A stretch of DNA of 9,958 nucleotides from Burkholderiales bacterium (GTDB lineage Bacteria; Pseudomonadota; Gammaproteobacteria; Burkholderiales; Casimicrobiaceae): contig JAIRPA010000149.1 of NCBI GenBank assembly GCA_031257235.1, positions 1-9,958 of the forward strand. The letters run 5' to 3'. The translations under genes and the position numbers were made by a program. The notes below the pieces were generated by a model. That model was given only the letters and a program-made list of their open reading frames with translations. It was not told the origin of the DNA and searched no databases. This document shows, one piece after another, positions 1-7,934 of the stretch. Numbering within the stretch: position 1 is the stretch's first letter; every line of letters begins with the position of its first letter.

Positions 1-3000
1 CCAATTGATTCCTCGCGTCCCAATAGTATTTGTACACCCCGTCACTTGACAAATTCCCGTTCGCGTCATACGTCAATGTTTTACCGTCAAACTTGATCAG
101 ACGATCTGATCTATCATACTCGCTCGTGTGCGTCTCTTGGGGATAATTCGTTTTGGCAAGCGTGCCGCTGGTCCCGTTGCGTCGCCCCGATTCGTCGTAA
201 GCATACGTCAAATCCCCGATAAAACTCCCGTTTGCGTTTTTATACGTGATCGCCGTCAACTGATCATTTTCATTGTACGTATAATTCATCGTTTGCCCGT
301 TGAAGAGCTTGGTTTGTGTGCGCTTTCCGGTGAGATCATACGCAAACGTCACCGTTTGCGCCTGATTATTGTTCACCGCGCCCGCCGCCTGCTCGATTTT
401 GACAATTCTGTCCGCCGCGTCGTAAGAATACGTCAAGGTCGGCTGGTTTCTCACCGTCATCGTCTTTCTTGTGCCGTTGACGTTGTACGTGTACATCACC
501 AGTCCGGTGGCTGTCTCTTGGGCAATCAAGCGGTTAAAATTGTCATACGTGTTGGAGATGGTGCCGTTCAGATTATCCACAATCTTGGTCACGCGATCCC
601 CCTTATCATACGTGTAAGTGATCACCCCTCCGTCCGCAAAGCTCGCCTTGACCAAACGGTTTAAGGCATCGTACTCGTACTTCGTCTCCTGCCCTTTTCT
701 ATCCGTGCGTTTGGTCAAATTGCGGTTCGCGTCGTATTCATACGTTTCCGATGTGTTGAACGGATCCGTCTCTTTCGCCTTATCATTCATCACGTTGTAC
801 GTAAATTTAAACTTGTTCGCCTTCGCGTTTTGCACTTCCTTTAAATTCCCGTTCGCGTCGTATGAGTACGTGATCGGCTGATTCATCGGGTTTAATTCCT
901 GCTTTAATAAGCCCGAATCCATGTAATCCGTTTGCGTGACATTATTTAAGGGATCAATCACCGTGACCGTTCGCCCAATCGCGTCTTTGATCATTTTTAA
1001 GGTCTCACCCTTCGGGCTGATCACTTGGATCAAATCCCCGTTCGCGTACAGGTATTTCGTCGTTTTGTTCTGCGCATTGGTGAGGCTTGCCACCTGACCG
1101 TCGGATTGGTACGTGTAACTTGTGGTGTTGCCGCCCGGCTCGGTCATCCTCACCAGACTCCCCTTCGCGTCGTATTCAAACAACGTGTTCCTGCCCATCG
1201 CGTCCGTGATCAGTATCATCCGATTAAAGTCGCCGCTATAGGTATAGCGGGTGCTCACCTCGCTTGTCGTCCCCACCAAGTACGTCACTTTGCTCACATT
1301 CCCCTTCGCATCGTACTCATACCGCGTCTTTCTTCCCAAGGCGTCCGTCTTTTCTAAAAGATGCCCCTCCGTGCTCCACACGTTCGTGGTGATCTGCTCC
1401 TCCGCTCTACCCACCGCCAGCGTCTCTTTGGCGATGTTACCCTTCACCGTGTATTCCAAGCGACGAACCACCCCTTTGGCGTCCGTAATCTCCGTTTTAA
1501 GCAGCTCATTGTTCGCGTTAAAAAAGTAATTAAACTGGTTCGTCGTCCCGTCCGCATAGGTTTGCTTTTTAACCCTGCCGTTGAATAACGCCCCGTTCGC
1601 GCTCGTATAGTATTCGTTCAGCACCTTATACTTGTTGATCTCCTGCGCGTGGTAACGCGGCTCATACACGGCAGACATGTTGGAATTAGCATCATACGTG
1701 TAACTCGTGATGCCGCCATCCACATTCACCACTTCAATCAACCTGCCGTTACCGTCATACTTATAATTGACGGTACGCCCGATGTTATCAATAATCTTGG
1801 AGACGCATGAGGAACAATTCGCCACACCATACTGATACTCAATATATCGACCGTTGGGCGATGTGACCCGTGTCACGTAATTATTTGCCGTATCCCGCGT
1901 GATCGAAATCCGATTCCCGTAACGATCCTCGATCGAACGAAGCCTTGCCCGATACCACGTGAATTCATACTTGGTGCCGTCCTTCAACGTCACCAAAAAC
2001 CCTGCCCCGCCCCGCGTCAATGTCGCCTTATAAAACCTGCCCGGCGTCTCCGAAACAAAATTCCCCGTGCTGTAATTCTTCGCCGCGTTCTCCGGCTTAA
2101 AAACCGTCCGCCCGCCATTCTCAGACACCATGTAAATCTCGTCCGCCGTATAGCCGGACTGCCCCGAAAGATAGAGATAACTGTTGTACGGATGATCACT
2201 CCCCACCCCAAAGCCCCTTTGGTTCGTGTCTCTTGTTCGATAACCTCTTGTGGCTTCCAGCGTTTTGACATCCGAGACGCTCATGTCCTTTTCGTATAAA
2301 AAGAAGATACCGCTATAACAGGCAACCGGATCACCTCCGTCCCCGCCTTTGCATGCTCCGCCGTTGCCGGCTTGACAAGCATTTGCCGGATCACATTCAG
2401 GATCATCCGAGGGTGGCGTTCCGCCCCCCGACGCCGCACTCGACGCCTGAAACTGATACAAAATAAAATCCTTATCCCCTTCTATCCTTTTACCGTCTTC
2501 GCTCACCCGAACCTTCCCGTAAACATACCAACCCCGACCCGTCGGATCATGGTCAAATATGTCAAACGTCGCCCCCGGCGGCTGTGTGCTGTAATTCGGA
2601 TAAATCACCTTGACACCCTGCGGCTTCCCGCTCACATTCTCTATCGTCGCCCCTCCGGGTTGGATTGTATAGTAAATCGGTATCTCGCCGTAAGGCATCG
2701 GAAACGGCGTTTGATCCGTCGGCACCGGCGTTAAACTCACCTCCGTGGCTATCTTCCCGTCCGCATCCCGAATGATCGTTCCCTTCGGCAAATGTACCTC
2801 CATCCCGGGCAATAACGGCGTCTTTAAAACCACATCCTCCGTCGTCGGCGAGCTTAACTTCACCGCGTGTTCCGTGTCTAATTTCACCATCCAGATCGGC
2901 TGGGTCAACGCATTCACCTGACCTTCCTCAATCACCGTTTGGTAAAAATACCGACCATACTGACTCTTCTCGTTGCCGGCACTCCTGCCGTCTATCTCCA

Positions 3001-4579
3001 CCACCACCACACCGGCGGGAAGTTTGGACAAAATAAAATCCCCGTTATCGTCCGTGGTGGTGACTTGTTTGCCGATTCGGATCGTTACATTGGGCAAGGG
3101 TTTGCCGTTTAACCGTAGGGTTTGACCGGTCAAGGCAGACACCCCTTTGCCCGCAGAGGCTTTGGAGAGTTTGGGCAACCTGCCTTCAATCTCACGCTCG
3201 CGGATTCTGCCATCCAATCTTAATTGACTGCGCTTGTACGCGCGCAAAGTTTCGAGCTTTTTGGGCGGATTCAATTCCGCTAAGTGCGCCCTGCCGCTCG
3301 TCCATTCACCATGATAGTTTTGTTCGGTGGGTATCCAACGCTCGTCGTCAACCTCTTCGGGCGCGGCGTTTAAAGGCATGGGCTCGACGGACTTGCCGGC
3401 GTTCGCGGCGGCGGTCTGCGTTTGGGCTGTAGGTGCCTCAGAGGTGGCGGCGGGTGAGCCGGCAGGTGAGCTGACCGCGGGCGTGGCGGTGTTCGTGCCA
3501 TGGGCGCCACTTGCCGATGCTGTTGCGGCATTCGATAAAACGCCGGTCAAAAGCGTCAACGCCGTGAAGGGTAAGGGCTTCGTGCCGTTACCCGCTGTCG
3601 CGCCTTTGATAAAAAGCGTGTAATGCGTGGAGGGCAATAATTCCTGATGGGGTGTCACAAACAACAATGCGCCGTTTTCTGCCGGCGTCACACGGATGTT
3701 CACCGCACCGCGGGGACCGATCAACGTGACCGTTTCCGAGTTTAATGAGGTCACGTCCGCCTCGCGGTTAAACCAAACCACCAGCGGCTGATTTAAAGCA
3801 ACGTTTTTTGCTTCGTGTTGGGGAAAGCTCCCCGAAACTTCAAAAGTGTCCGGCGTTTGTAATTGCTTTTGAACCGCCTCTTGATTAAGCGCGATCAGTT
3901 CGTTTTTGTCCTCATTAAAGTAAACCCCGGACACTTGAGACGGCGTCGCGGTATAAAACATTACGTTGCCGTCCGGCAGAGTTTTGGCGCGCGCGTGGAT
4001 TAAAGGTTGCGGCAACGAAGGGCTCAAGGATTGAACCACGCCGGTGACAGGGTTCAGACGCTCCACCGTGGTCACGGCGTTATTCGATTTATCTTGCCCG
4101 CCCACAATCAACACCGAACCGTCTTTTAAGAGGGTGGCGGTATGATTAAACCTTGCTTTGAGTTTGAAGGATTCTAATTTATTGAAAGATTGAGACGCAG
4201 GGCTAAACACTTCCGGCGTAAAAAGCACATCGCCTTTGGCGTTTGCGCCGCCTAAAATCAACACCGTTCCCTCCGGCAATACGGTTGCCGTGTGCCCGCT
4301 TCGAGATTTATATAAGTGCGTGGGAAGATCAAGAGAAACGCCGTCTCGATGGATGATGCTGCCCTTTGTGGTCGCTTTTTTATTGCCGGCGGCGCCGCCC
4401 AACAACAGCCAATCCCCGGAAGGTAATTGGGTGGCGGTTTGCCCGGCGGCAAGATCGGGCGGGATTGCCGGCGCGGCAAGGAGATGACCTGCCATGCCCA
4501 TCACCCCGACAAATACTGCCCCTAACATCCCTTGAGTTAAATAAGACGCTTTGCGTTGGCTAATCTTGAAACTAAACAT
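1..4579 (-). CDS. Large Sec-exported RHS/YD-repeat protein with kelch, Ig-like and carboxypeptidase-regulatory-like domains; C-terminus beyond the left edge
   Basis: The frame is open from an ATG at 4579 to the window edge (1526 residues, no stop), so the gene is 3'-partial. An AAGGGGAAG ribosome site lies just upstream of the ATG. Visible parts in order: signal peptide (hydrophobic about 14-34, Ala-rich cleavage zone near 38); kelch-like strands of the form HTATxLPxGxVLxxGG at about 47-62, 95-111, 145-161 and 196-207; a bacterial Ig-like domain at about 246-327; an Ala/Thr/Ser-rich linker at about 350-410; a carboxypeptidase-regulatory (transthyretin-like) domain at about 481-531; a plug-like region at about 590-700 with LPKGTIIRD and GRGWYVYG; a cysteine cluster C729/C735/C743/C754 around GDPV (DUF6531-like junction); C922xxC925; and YD repeats from 937 to 1526, ending in YYWDARNQL. 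RHS proteins of this kind fold into a hollow YD shell that encloses a C-terminal domain. Here that domain and its identity are off-window. A toxin is likely by family, but a structural or adhesive role is also possible. It is the second gene of a probable two-gene operon. Confidence 0.93.
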   Translation of the reverse strand, partial: MFSFKISQRKASYLTQGMLGAVFVGVMGMAGHLLAAPAIPPDLAAGQTATQLPSGDWLLLGGAAGNKKATTKGSIIHRDGVSLDLPTHLYKSRSGHTATVLPEGTVLILGGANAKGDVLFTPEVFSPASQSFNKLESFKLKARFNHTATLLKDGSVLIVGGQDKSNNAVTTVERLNPVTGVVQSLSPSLPQPLIHARAKTLPDGNVMFYTATPSQVSGVYFNEDKNELIALNQEAVQKQLQTPDTFEVSGSFPQHEAKNVALNQPLVVWFNREADVTSLNSETVTLIGPRGAVNIRVTPAENGALLFVTPHQELLPSTHYTLFIKGATAGNGTKPLPFTALTLLTGVLSNAATASASGAHGTNTATPAVSSPAGSPAATSEAPTAQTQTAAANAGKSVEPMPLNAAPEEVDDERWIPTEQNYHGEWTSGRAHLAELNPPKKLETLRAYKRSQLRLDGRIREREIEGRLPKLSKASAGKGVSALTGQTLRLNGKPLPNVTIRIGKQVTTTDDNGDFILSKLPAGVVVVEIDGRSAGNEKSQYGRYFYQTVIEEGQVNALTQPIWMVKLDTEHAVKLSSPTTEDVVLKTPLLPGMEVHLPKGTIIRDADGKIATEVSLTPVPTDQTPFPMPYGEIPIYYTIQPGGATIENVSGKPQGVKVIYPNYSTQPPGATFDIFDHDPTGRGWYVYGKVRVSEDGKRIEGDKDFILYQFQASSAASGGGTPPSDDPECDPANACQAGNGGACKGGDGGDPVACYSGIFFLYEKDMSVSDVKTLEATRGYRTRDTNQRGFGVGSDHPYNSYLYLSGQSGYTADEIYMVSENGGRTVFKPENAAKNYSTGNFVSETPGRFYKATLTRGGAGFLVTLKDGTKYEFTWYRARLRSIEDRYGNRISITRDTANNYVTRVTSPNGRYIEYQYGVANCSSCVSKIIDNIGRTVNYKYDGNGRLIEVVNVDGGITSYTYDANSNMSAVYEPRYHAQEINKYKVLNEYYTSANGALFNGRVKKQTYADGTTNQFNYFFNANNELLKTEITDAKGVVRRLEYTVKGNIAKETLAVGRAEEQITTNVWSTEGHLLEKTDALGRKTRYEYDAKGNVSKVTYLVGTTSEVSTRYTYSGDFNRMILITDAMGRNTLFEYDAKGSLVRMTEPGGNTTSYTYQSDGQVASLTNAQNKTTKYLYANGDLIQVISPKGETLKMIKDAIGRTVTVIDPLNNVTQTDYMDSGLLKQELNPMNQPITYSYDANGNLKEVQNAKANKFKFTYNVMNDKAKETDPFNTSETYEYDANRNLTKRTDRKGQETKYEYDALNRLVKASFADGGVITYTYDKGDRVTKIVDNLNGTISNTYDNFNRLIAQETATGLVMYTYNVNGTRKTMTVRNQPTLTYSYDAADRIVKIEQAAGAVNNNQAQTVTFAYDLTGKRTQTKLFNGQTMNYTYNENDQLTAITYKNANGSFIGDLTYAYDESGRRNGTSGTLAKTNYPQETHTSEYDRSDRLIKFDGKTLTYDANGNLSSDGVYKYYWDARNQL
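2..1771 (-). repeat. YD-repeat (RHS) tract, more than 20 degenerate units
   Basis: Residues 937 to 1526 of the RHS protein are a run of degenerate 20-30 residue units of the form Y-x-Y-D-x-x-G-R-L. Clear examples are YKYDGNGRLIEV, YEYDAKGNVSKV, YSYDANGNLKEV, YEYDALNRLVKA, YSYDAADRIVKI, YAYDESGRR and LTYDANGNL. The last visible unit is YYWDARNQL, a variant typically found near the C-terminal end of an RHS shell. At DNA level the YDA-x-G-N core recurs in nearly the same codons: the plus strand reads GTTCGCGTC followed by ATA or GTA near 60, 725, 851 and similar places. Units are otherwise diverged, so this is protein-level repetition rather than a recent tandem DNA expansion. Confidence 0.93.
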
Positions 4580-4647
4580 GAACTTCCCCTTTAATCAATG
4601 TTTTGCTGTTTTTAAACCGTTGATCTTGTATCGCTTTTCGATCCCGC
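4580..4647 (-). other. Short intercistronic gap of a probable two-gene operon
   Basis: These 68 bases lie between the TAA of the 1030-residue gene and the ATG of the RHS gene. They contain the RHS ribosome site (AAGGGGAAG read on the minus strand) and no plausible rho-independent terminator: the only hairpin is a 4-bp ATCG/CGAT stem at 4630-4642 with no following T run. No separate promoter stands out. Co-transcription of the two genes is therefore the simplest reading. Confidence 0.6.
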
Positions 4648-7600
4648 TTAATTCTTTGTGACCGAAATTTTTAAACTGCCCGTCTTCACGTCGTAGGGCA
4701 TCACTCTGACCTCATACGTGCCGGTGGCAGGCAAATTCTTCAATTGCAGTGTTGAGGATGTGCCGGCTCCGCTTGAATAAGAAGAATAGGCAGACCCGAC
4801 TTGCGAGCCATTCGGCGCATACACATAAGCATAGGTTCCCCCAGGGATCGTATTCTCGGAAACCAACAAGGTTGCGTTCTGCCCCGCCGTCCCGGTGAAG
4901 GTATAGCTTGCCGATAAGCCCGGACGATTTGCATTGAACGTCACCGGTGTGCCGGTGGTGGCGATCGTGCCTTTTTGTTCCGGTGTCACCCATAGCTTAT
5001 ACGTGGCACTTTGCCCGCTCGGGTTCACTTCCACCGTATACGTCCCCGTTTCGGGAACAAGGCTTGTCGGGAAATGGTTTGTCGATGAAGTACTCGACCC
5101 GCTGACCCCAAAGCTACTGTATAAGTTACCGTCCGGCTTATAGATGTTGACGTTGATCGCCCCCGTGCCACTTCTTGTGACCTCCGTTAATGCAAACCCG
5201 ACGCGCGCGTCTTTGGTAAGAGAGAGGCTATAACGTGCGACCTGCCCCGCGGCGATACTGCCGGACTTGGCGGCAGAGCCGGAGGTCAGTTCTCCTAAGA
5301 ACACCAGATTGGCATCTTGATCCTCCGTCAAAGAAATCGATAAAGAGCCTGTTTTTCCAAAAGGCGGAATAAGACGAATACTGAAGTTCCCCGTGACCCG
5401 ATTCAAGGTCATGGTTTGAGAAGTCGCCGCCCCGCTACTGTAACTGAGATAGGAACTGTTCAACACCGTATTGTCCGGTCTATAGACAATCATTTGTGTT
5501 GATCCGACAACCGTATTATTGGTCAAATTGATCTTGATGTTCTTTCCGGGCGCAGCAACCGTCAATGAATACGATGCCGATTGCCCAACCTTTGCCGGCG
5601 TGAATACCGATGCCGCCTTGCCGATTTCTAAAGTGCTTTGTATGTCCTTTAAAAGCTCCAAATCAAAGGTTGCCGACCCCGTTTGCGGGTTTAAACGCAA
5701 TGTGTAAGTGCCGTCTTGCGTTAAGATCGGAAGCGCGCGCCCAAAAAAGCTACCGCTGATGCTCGAATTATCCAAAGAGGAACCATCCGGCTGATACAGC
5801 GTGAAGGAAAGGCTTCCACCACTGACAGAAAGATTGGTGATCCCCAAGCCCAACCGATCCCCCGCCTTGCCGGAAAAAGTAAAGTTACCGATCTGCCCTT
5901 TGGCAAGCGTCACGCTTTTCTTGGCGGCGTTCGGCGTCAAAGTTTGCGTGGTATTGGCAATGGTATTGTATTGAACCGACAAAGTCCCCAGCTTCCCTGA
6001 TGGCGGCACCACCCGCAACGAGTAAGTCGCTGTGGCCGGAATATCAGATAAAGCCATTTCTCCCGACGTAGCATTGCCACCGGAAGAAGTCATATAAGAA
6101 GTCGCCAGCTGATTGCCGTCGGGCTTGAAGACGGCAAGTCTTGTTTGCCCCACAAAAGTATTACCGCTTGTTTTGAGAGTGGCGTTTTTACCAAACACAC
6201 CGTTGAACGAATACGACGCCGCCTGCCCGATGCGCGTGGGAGAGAAAGTCAATGCCGCGCCGCCATCGACGAGCGTTCCGGTAGCGTCCGGCGTTAATAA
6301 AATCGCAAAATTAGAAGCGTTGTCCGCCGGGTCAATTTGAAAGGTGTATTTTCCCGAGACCGGTAATTTAGACAACGCATAACCTGTCGGCGCAGACGCA
6401 TAAGAAACGGTGAAATTGTCAAGAAGACTCCCGTCAGGTTTGACGACCTTAACGTAAAGCGCCGAATTAACGGAAGCCGATACATCTTTGACCCCTACTC
6501 CTAAAAGGTCTCCGGCAGTGCCGGTGAAACTTAATTTCAAGCCTTGGTTGGGCATCAAACTGTATGATTTTGCGGCAGCGTTAGCCACGATGACATCCAC
6601 CATCGCGTTGAAGTATCTTAAAACCATTCGACCGGTGACATTGTTGTTAGGCGGAATAACTCTTGCCCTATAAACACCCGACAAAGGAACATCCCAAGAA
6701 ATAAAATCATCTTTCCCGTCTAGTTCTCGTGAAGCGTTGAATAATCTGGTTTGCCACAAAACGCCGTCAGGACGATAAATTTCTATTGTGTTACCGCCCG
6801 CCAACGTTCCTTCCGAAATCATCAATCGCGCGCCCCCACTCTGTGTTGCCTGAAACGAATACGTCCCCGCGCGCCCCACCCGTTCGGAGACAAAAGACAT
6901 CGGCACGCCATGCGCCAACGTGCCTTCTTTGTCCGGCAACAACGAAACGTTGAATGCGGCGTCTGCGCCCGTTGCCTGAAAAGTGACTTTATAAGTGCCG
7001 GCCGTCGGCAAGAAAGGAAGCATGCAGCGCCCCGCCGCCTGCATCGAACAATCCACCAGCTTTTCTCCTGAGGGTTTATTCACCGTCACGGAAAATTTTC
7101 CGGTAACGCCCGTAAAGCCTAATGAGTATCCTTTATCTTTGACACCCGTGAAAATAAGAGTGATCGGCTCATTGAGTTTAAGGTTAACCGATTGGGTAGC
7201 ATCGTTGACAAGAATGTCTTCGCCCACCGTAAACGCGCGACTACTCGTTGCCGTCCCTTTTGTCGTGGCGACGGAAATCATGCCGGTGACGGCGTTTGTC
7301 GGCACCGTGACCGTTAAAAGTGAAGGTGTCGCGCTTGACACCGTGGCGTTGACGCCGTTGAACTTCACCGTATTGTTGGCGGCAACTTTATCAAACCCGT
7401 TTCCCGTGATCACCACTTTGGTGCCGGGCAAACCTCTGTCCGGGGTGAAGTCAAGAATCGCCAACTTATCGTTCGCGCCGGTATAAACAATGTTCCCGAC
7501 TGCATCATAGTTATAACGAACGCTTTTACTTTCTTGGTTATTGCTTTGGATCAAACGTCCCGCTTTGTCATAATGATGCTCGATGGTCTCCGCAAGGGCA

Positions 7601-7740
7601 AGAAAGGGGACGCCCAAGGATAAAAAAAGCCCCGTCAAAAATAATGTTGCTTTGTAACAATTATTTCTGCGTGGTTGAGAGGCGGTAGAATTGAAACTCT
7701 GCCGCGCCGTTTTGCATGAAACTAAGAGACTTGCACCCAT
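4648..7740 (-). CDS. Sec-exported protein with a YD pair, an IPT/TIG domain and eight PPC-like beta-sandwich modules
   Basis: A complete 1030-residue protein. The ATG at 7740 is preceded by a GGGGG Shine-Dalgarno run at 7745-7749, and no other in-frame Met precedes the signal sequence. A long basic N-region (RRNNCYK at 24-30) leads into a hydrophobic core and an ALA cleavage site at about 50. Next come two YD motifs (HHYDKAGRLI at 55-64 and YNYDAVGNIVY at 76-86), an IPT/TIG Ig-like domain at about 93-172, and then eight modules of about 105-110 residues to the C-terminus. Each module has a K/R-P-D-G turn (near 222, 322, 433, 538, 649, 753, 867 and 974) and ends in a G-T-Y-x-V-x-V-x-P strand, like pre-peptidase C-terminal (PPC) domains. 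I see no catalytic motif, C-terminal anchor or sorting tag. The role is probably structural, adhesive or binding at the cell surface or in the medium. The next gene begins 68 bases downstream and also encodes YD repeats, so a shared function is inferred. Confidence 0.9.
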   Translation of the reverse strand: MGASLLVSCKTARQSFNSTASQPRRNNCYKATLFLTGLFLSLGVPFLALAETIEHHYDKAGRLIQSNNQESKSVRYNYDAVGNIVYTGANDKLAILDFTPDRGLPGTKVVITGNGFDKVAANNTVKFNGVNATVSSATPSLLTVTVPTNAVTGMISVATTKGTATSSRAFTVGEDILVNDATQSVNLKLNEPITLIFTGVKDKGYSLGFTGVTGKFSVTVNKPSGEKLVDCSMQAAGRCMLPFLPTAGTYKVTFQATGADAAFNVSLLPDKEGTLAHGVPMSFVSERVGRAGTYSFQATQSGGARLMISEGTLAGGNTIEIYRPDGVLWQTRLFNASRELDGKDDFISWDVPLSGVYRARVIPPNNNVTGRMVLRYFNAMVDVIVANAAAKSYSLMPNQGLKLSFTGTAGDLLGVGVKDVSASVNSALYVKVVKPDGSLLDNFTVSYASAPTGYALSKLPVSGKYTFQIDPADNASNFAILLTPDATGTLVDGGAALTFSPTRIGQAASYSFNGVFGKNATLKTSGNTFVGQTRLAVFKPDGNQLATSYMTSSGGNATSGEMALSDIPATATYSLRVVPPSGKLGTLSVQYNTIANTTQTLTPNAAKKSVTLAKGQIGNFTFSGKAGDRLGLGITNLSVSGGSLSFTLYQPDGSSLDNSSISGSFFGRALPILTQDGTYTLRLNPQTGSATFDLELLKDIQSTLEIGKAASVFTPAKVGQSASYSLTVAAPGKNIKINLTNNTVVGSTQMIVYRPDNTVLNSSYLSYSSGAATSQTMTLNRVTGNFSIRLIPPFGKTGSLSISLTEDQDANLVFLGELTSGSAAKSGSIAAGQVARYSLSLTKDARVGFALTEVTRSGTGAINVNIYKPDGNLYSSFGVSGSSTSSTNHFPTSLVPETGTYTVEVNPSGQSATYKLWVTPEQKGTIATTGTPVTFNANRPGLSASYTFTGTAGQNATLLVSENTIPGGTYAYVYAPNGSQVGSAYSSYSSGAGTSSTLQLKNLPATGTYEVRVMPYDVKTGSLKISVTKN
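4651..7215 (-). repeat. Four tandem copies of a two-module (A+B) beta-sandwich repeat within the 1030-residue protein
   Basis: The repeat has a higher-order period of about 210 residues. A-type modules (about 176-268, 381-483, 597-697, 808-919) have a middle strand like L-x-F-T-G-x-A-G-D-x-L-G-x-G-V and a KPDG turn. B-type modules (about 270-378, 486-592, 700-806, 922-1030) open with G-T-L, then x-F-x-P-x-x-V-G-Q-A-x-S-Y-S-F, and carry a N-T-x-x-G-x-T motif before their own RPDG turn. Every A is followed by a B. This indicates that an A+B dimer formed first and was then duplicated. The first pair is the most diverged and holds the only cysteines after the signal region (C231, C239). Confidence 0.85.
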
Positions 7741-7821
7741 GAATCCCCCAAGAAAAATGATTTAACTTTTAATACCTTGAAAAAAATATTACTTTCAGAT
7801 AAAATGTCTTTATGTCGCGCG

Positions 7822-7850
7822 AATATATATAATGCCACGTAATTTGTCAA
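7822..7850 (-). promoter_or_regulatory. Near-consensus sigma70 promoter for the minus-strand operon
   Basis: Read on the minus strand, a perfect -35 TTGACA (7850-7845) is followed after exactly 17 bases by a -10 TATATT (7827-7822), a 5/6 match to consensus. Transcription would start near 7815 and give a leader of about 75 bases before the ATG at 7740. The surrounding sequence is AT-rich. This is a strong match by inspection only; the start site has not been mapped. Confidence 0.75.
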
Positions 7851-7917
7851 TACCCGTAACACCATTTTTGTAAATATTTTTTGGGAAAAGTTTGTTTACT
7901 TGTTTGTCGTAGGTAGG

Positions 7918-7934
7918 GACGAACTATGTTCGCC
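7918..7934. repeat. Small REP-like inverted repeat
   Basis: The sequence CGAAC-TAT-GTTCG (7920-7932) is a perfect 5-bp inverted repeat with a 3-base loop. It extends imperfectly to GGACGAAC/GTTCGCCT and is preceded by GTAGG. The form resembles dispersed intergenic repeats of the type GTAGGGGCGAA...TTCGCCC seen in various bacterial genomes. It could equally be an operator half-site pair. Only one copy is in the window, so its repeat status is unproven. Confidence 0.3.

Noticed and set aside
128..1588. Plus-strand open frames of 75-178 codons opposite the RHS gene
   Set aside because: They lie antisense to the continuous RHS frame, have low-complexity Arg/Val/Ile-rich translations that mirror the YD codons, and show no family resemblance or ribosome sites.
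1..4579. Type VI secretion Rhs effector
   Set aside because: There is no PAAR domain and no adjacent VgrG or EagR chaperone gene. The N-terminus is a Sec signal peptide followed by a propeller.
4630..4642. Hairpin ATCG/CGAT in the gap between the two minus-strand genes as a terminator
   Set aside because: The stem is only 4 bp and no T run follows in the direction of transcription.
6995..7486. Plus-strand open frame of 163 codons opposite the 1030-residue gene
   Set aside because: It is a shadow of the repetitive Thr/Val/Gly-rich minus-strand gene, with no recognisable domain or plausible start context.
7920..7932. LexA-type SOS box (CGAAC...GTTCG)
   Set aside because: The spacer is 3 bases rather than the 4 of the GAAC-N4-GTTC type box, the box is of Gram-positive style, and it is over 160 bases from either start codon.
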